Assembly: GCA_027058255.1 (NCBI GenBank)
Contig: JALUTE010000545.1
Span: forward strand, 1-6,989
Reading direction: 5' to 3'
Length of the DNA stretch: 6,989 nt
From: Methyloligella sp.
GTDB taxonomy: Bacteria; Pseudomonadota; Alphaproteobacteria; Rhizobiales; JALUTE01
The position numbers and the translations under genes are program-made. The notes below the pieces were generated by a model. That model was not told the origin of the DNA. It worked only from the letters and a program-made list of their open reading frames with translations, and did not search any database. Each line of letters opens with the position of its first letter. Position 1 is the first letter of the stretch. Positions 4,280-6,989 of this stretch are shown in pieces.

Positions 4280-6989
4280 GCGCCGAGGACAGCAAGGCCG
4301 CCGCATCGCCTGCGATCCGGTTCACCTTGGACGGGCAGGAGGTGGACGCCCGCGAGGGCGAGACCATCTGGCAGGCGGCCATGCGCTTTGGTGTCGAGAT
4401 CCCGCATCTGTGCTGGCACCCGGCGCCCGGCTATCGGGCCGATGGCAATTGCCGGTTGTGCATGGTGGACATCGAAGGCGAGCCGCGCCTTGCCGCCTCC
4501 TGCATTCGCCATCCCGAGCCGGGCATGACGGTGAGCACGGCGAGCCCGCGGGCCAAGGCTGCCCGGCGCATGGTGCTGGAGATGCTGCTCGCCGATCTGC
4601 CGGAGCGCGCCGCTAGCCCCGATGAGAACGCGGCCCTGTGGCGCTGGGCCGACCGGCTCGGTGTTGCGAAATCGCGCCTTCCCGCGCGCCGGGGCGCGCC
4701 GCCCGCGCCGGACCGCTCCCACCCCGCCATGGCGGTCGATCTTGCGGCCTGCATCCATTGCACGCTCTGCCTGCGCGCCTGCCGCGAGGTGCAGGTGAAC
4801 GATGTCATCGCCATGGCGGGCCGGGGCGCGCAGAGCCGCATCGTCTTCGACCTCGCCGACCCGATGGGCGAGTCCAGCTGTGTCGCCTGCGGGGAATGCG
4901 TCGCCGTCTGCCCGACAGGCGCGCTCCTGCCCGCCGGCCTCGCCGAGCCCGAGACCCGCGCGGCGCTCCGCCAGAAGGCCCGGCCCGTCGCCTCCGTCTG
5001 CCCCTATTGCGGGGTGGGGTGCCAGATCACCTACCAGGTGGACGAGGCCGCGAACCGGATTCTGCTCGTCGAAGGGCGGAACGGTCCTGCCAATGAGAGC
5101 CGCCTCTGCGTCAAGGGCCGTTTCGGCTTCGACTATGTGGCCCATCCCCACCGCCTCACGCGCCCCCTCATCCGCAAGGCCGGCGCGCCCAAGGTGCTCG
5201 GCCTCGACCCTGCCGACCCGTCGAGCCATTTCCGCGAGGCCACCTGGGACGAGGCGCTCGATCTCGCCGCAGCCGGCCTCATGGCCGCGGCCGAAACGCA
5301 TGGGCCCGGCGCCGTCGCGGGCTTCGGGTCGGCCAAGGGCACCAATGAGGAGGCCTATCTCTTCCAGAAGCTCATCCGCACCGCTTTCGGCCACAACCAT
5401 GTGGACCATTGCACGCGGCTCTGCCACGCCTCGTCCGTCGCCGCCCTCATGGAAGGCATCGGCTCGGGCGCCGTCACCGCGCCTTTCACGGCCTCTATGG
5501 ACGCCGATCTCATTCTCGTCACCGGCTCCAATACCGCCGAGAACCATCCCGTCGCCGCCACCTATGTCAAGCAGGCGGCGCGACGCGGCGCCACGCTCGT
5601 CGTCATGGACCCGCGCGGCCAGGCGCTTCGCCATCATGCCAGCCACATGCTCCAGTTCCGCCCCGGCACAGACGTCGCCCTGCTCAATGCCATGCTGCAC
5701 GTCATTGTCGCGGAGGGGCTGTTCGACCGCGATTTCGTTGCCCGGCGCACCGAGGGCTTCGAGGCGCTTTCCGCCCATCTCGCCCGCTACACACCGGAGG
5801 CCATGGCGCCCCTGTGCGCCATCGCGCCCGAGACCATTCGCACCGTCGCCCGCGCCTTCGCGCGTGCCGAGCGGGCCATCATCTTCTGGGGCATGGGCAT
5901 CTCCCAGCATGTGCACGGCACGGACAATGTGCGCTGCCTCATCGCGCTCGCCACGATTTGCGGCCATGTGGGCCGGCCCGGCACGGGCCTTCATCCCCTG
6001 CGCGGGCAGAACAATGTCCAGGGCGCCTCCGATGCGGGCCTCATTCCCATGGTCTTTCCCGACTATGCGCCGGTCGGCGATGATGACAGGCGCGCCCGCC
6101 TCGAGGCCCTCTGGGGCGCCAGGCTCTCGCCCGAGCCCGGCCTGACCGTGGTCGAGATCATCCAGGCGGCGCGGCGCGGGGCCATGCGCGCCATGCTCAT
6201 CATGGGCGAGAACCCGGCCATGTCCGACCCCGATGCCGCCCACAGCCGCGAAGGGCTCGCCCGCCTCGATCACCTGGTGGTGCAGGACATCTTCCTCACC
6301 GAGACCGCCATGCTGGCCGACGTGGTGCTGCCGGCCACCGCCTGGCCGGAGAAGGACGGCACCGTCACCAACACCAACCGCCAGATCCAGATGGGCCGCA
6401 AGGCGCTGGACCCGCCCCCTGATGCACGCCCGGACTGGTGGATCCTGCAGGAGATCGCGCGCCGGCTCGGCCTCGACTGGAACTACGAAGGCCCGCGCGA
6501 CGTCTTCGCCGAGATGGGCAAGGCCATGGGCTCGCTCGCCAACATCACCTGGGAGCGCCTGGAGCGGGAGGGCGCGGTCACCTATCCCTGCCCGGCGCCG
6601 GACCATCCGGGCAAGGCCATCGTCTTCGCCGACCGCTTTCCCACACCGAGCGGGCGCGCCCGGCTGGTGCCGGTGGACTATGCGCCGCCGGACGAGCTTC
6701 CCGACGCGGACTATCCCATGATCCTCACAACGGGCCGGCAGCTCGAGCATTGGCATACCGGGGCGATCAGCCGGCGCGCGCACCTTCTCGATGCGCTCGA
6801 GCCCGGCCCCACGGCCTGCCTCAACCCCGCCACCCTCGAGCGCCTGTCGATTGCCCCGGGCGCCGCCGTGCGCGTCGCGACCCGGCGCGGGACCATCACC
6901 CTCACGGCCCGCGCGGACGCGGCCGTTCAGGAGGATATGATCTTCATCCCCTTCGCCTATGCGGAGGCGGCGGCCAATCTGCTCACCAA
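4276..6989 (+). CDS. fdh1A: NAD+-dependent formate dehydrogenase alpha subunit (bis-MGD), 3' end outside window
   Basis: This catalytic subunit oxidises formate to CO2 at a molybdenum or tungsten bis-MGD centre. I read 904 codons without a stop before the window ends. A NuoG-like [2Fe-2S] domain has Cys46, Cys59, Cys62 and Cys76. Two [4Fe-4S] sites have Cys159/162/165/169 and Cys202/205/208/212. The cofactor-proximal [4Fe-4S] has Cys242/245/249/278, with Lys280 after it. The active site is CTRLCHASS with Cys383 as metal ligand (TGC, not a selenocysteine TGA) and His384, plus Arg576 in LRGQNNVQGA. The C-terminal pterin-binding domain begins near 815 (TTGRQLEHWHTG at 818-829). Relatives I recall continue about 35-40 residues past ANLLT, so little is missing. 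It lacks the roughly 75-residue N-terminal extension I remember in the Methylobacterium protein. Metal choice cannot be read from sequence. Confidence 0.96.
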   Translation, partial: MSAEDSKAAASPAIRFTLDGQEVDAREGETIWQAAMRFGVEIPHLCWHPAPGYRADGNCRLCMVDIEGEPRLAASCIRHPEPGMTVSTASPRAKAARRMVLEMLLADLPERAASPDENAALWRWADRLGVAKSRLPARRGAPPAPDRSHPAMAVDLAACIHCTLCLRACREVQVNDVIAMAGRGAQSRIVFDLADPMGESSCVACGECVAVCPTGALLPAGLAEPETRAALRQKARPVASVCPYCGVGCQITYQVDEAANRILLVEGRNGPANESRLCVKGRFGFDYVAHPHRLTRPLIRKAGAPKVLGLDPADPSSHFREATWDEALDLAAAGLMAAAETHGPGAVAGFGSAKGTNEEAYLFQKLIRTAFGHNHVDHCTRLCHASSVAALMEGIGSGAVTAPFTASMDADLILVTGSNTAENHPVAATYVKQAARRGATLVVMDPRGQALRHHASHMLQFRPGTDVALLNAMLHVIVAEGLFDRDFVARRTEGFEALSAHLARYTPEAMAPLCAIAPETIRTVARAFARAERAIIFWGMGISQHVHGTDNVRCLIALATICGHVGRPGTGLHPLRGQNNVQGASDAGLIPMVFPDYAPVGDDDRRARLEALWGARLSPEPGLTVVEIIQAARRGAMRAMLIMGENPAMSDPDAAHSREGLARLDHLVVQDIFLTETAMLADVVLPATAWPEKDGTVTNTNRQIQMGRKALDPPPDARPDWWILQEIARRLGLDWNYEGPRDVFAEMGKAMGSLANITWERLEREGAVTYPCPAPDHPGKAIVFADRFPTPSGRARLVPVDYAPPDELPDADYPMILTTGRQLEHWHTGAISRRAHLLDALEPGPTACLNPATLERLSIAPGAAVRVATRRGTITLTARADAAVQEDMIFIPFAYAEAAANLLT

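Noticed and set aside
2192..4306. 704-codon minus-strand open frame over terB, the intergenic region and fdh1B
   Set aside because: It overlaps terB out of frame and fdh1B antisense, and has no family motif. It is a GC-driven shadow.
3676..6783. 1035-codon open frame on the minus strand across fdh1B and fdh1A
   Set aside because: It lies opposite two genes with complete catalytic and cluster motifs. Long antisense frames are expected where third positions are mostly G or C and stops are rare. Its translation is low-complexity Gly/Ala/Arg/His with no recognisable domain.
2600..6989. Respiratory complex I or NAD-reducing hydrogenase genes
   Set aside because: The NuoE/F/G-like modules fit those too, but the alpha subunit carries the formate dehydrogenase active site (Cys383-His384 and Arg576) and a full bis-MGD domain. 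No other nuo or hox genes are present.
1..6989. CRISPR arrays, insertion sequences, defence genes or tandem repeats
   Set aside because: I saw no regularly spaced repeats, transposase motifs or nuclease/helicase genes on either strand.

Overview
The window is very GC-rich, and its coding genes favour G or C at third positions. The gene content and protein style fit an alphaproteobacterium, and the two-subunit formate dehydrogenase points towards the Hyphomicrobiales/Methylobacterium side. That placement is inferred from remembered family features, not from a search. I cannot name a genus.

Layout. Positions 34-109 hold a complete tRNA-Ala with anticodon CGC on the + strand. Three minus-strand genes follow, facing the tRNA: a class I glutamine amidotransferase (116-958), a short-chain dehydrogenase/reductase (1068-1946) and a TerB-family protein (1950-2408). 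In transcription order they run terB, SDR, amidotransferase. The terB-SDR gap is only 3 bases. The SDR-amidotransferase gap is 109 bases and holds a weak hairpin. A 191-base divergent intergenic region (2409-2599) carries dyad symmetries that could be operators or promoter-proximal structures. The + strand then carries a formate dehydrogenase operon: a NuoE-NuoF fused beta subunit (2600-4279), overlapped by ATGA with a molybdenum/tungsten bis-MGD alpha subunit (4276 onward). The window ends before the alpha gene does, probably about 35-40 codons short.

How the genes work together. The two + strand genes encode a soluble NAD+-dependent formate dehydrogenase of the FDH1/FdsABG type. Formate is oxidised at the Cys-liganded bis-MGD centre of alpha. 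Electrons pass along alpha's three [4Fe-4S] and one [2Fe-2S] clusters into the beta subunit ([4Fe-4S], [2Fe-2S], FMN), where NAD+ is reduced. All cluster ligands and the catalytic Cys-His and Arg are readable. Accessory genes for this enzyme (FdhD/FdsC sulfurtransferase, FdsD) are not in the window and may lie downstream. The minus-strand genes have no obvious biochemical link to formate oxidation.

I found no sign of a novel defence, mobile or CRISPR system. The most useful second-look items are the nested dyad symmetry between terB and the formate dehydrogenase operon, the fused beta subunit, the iron-sulfur inventory of alpha, and the terB-SDR pair.
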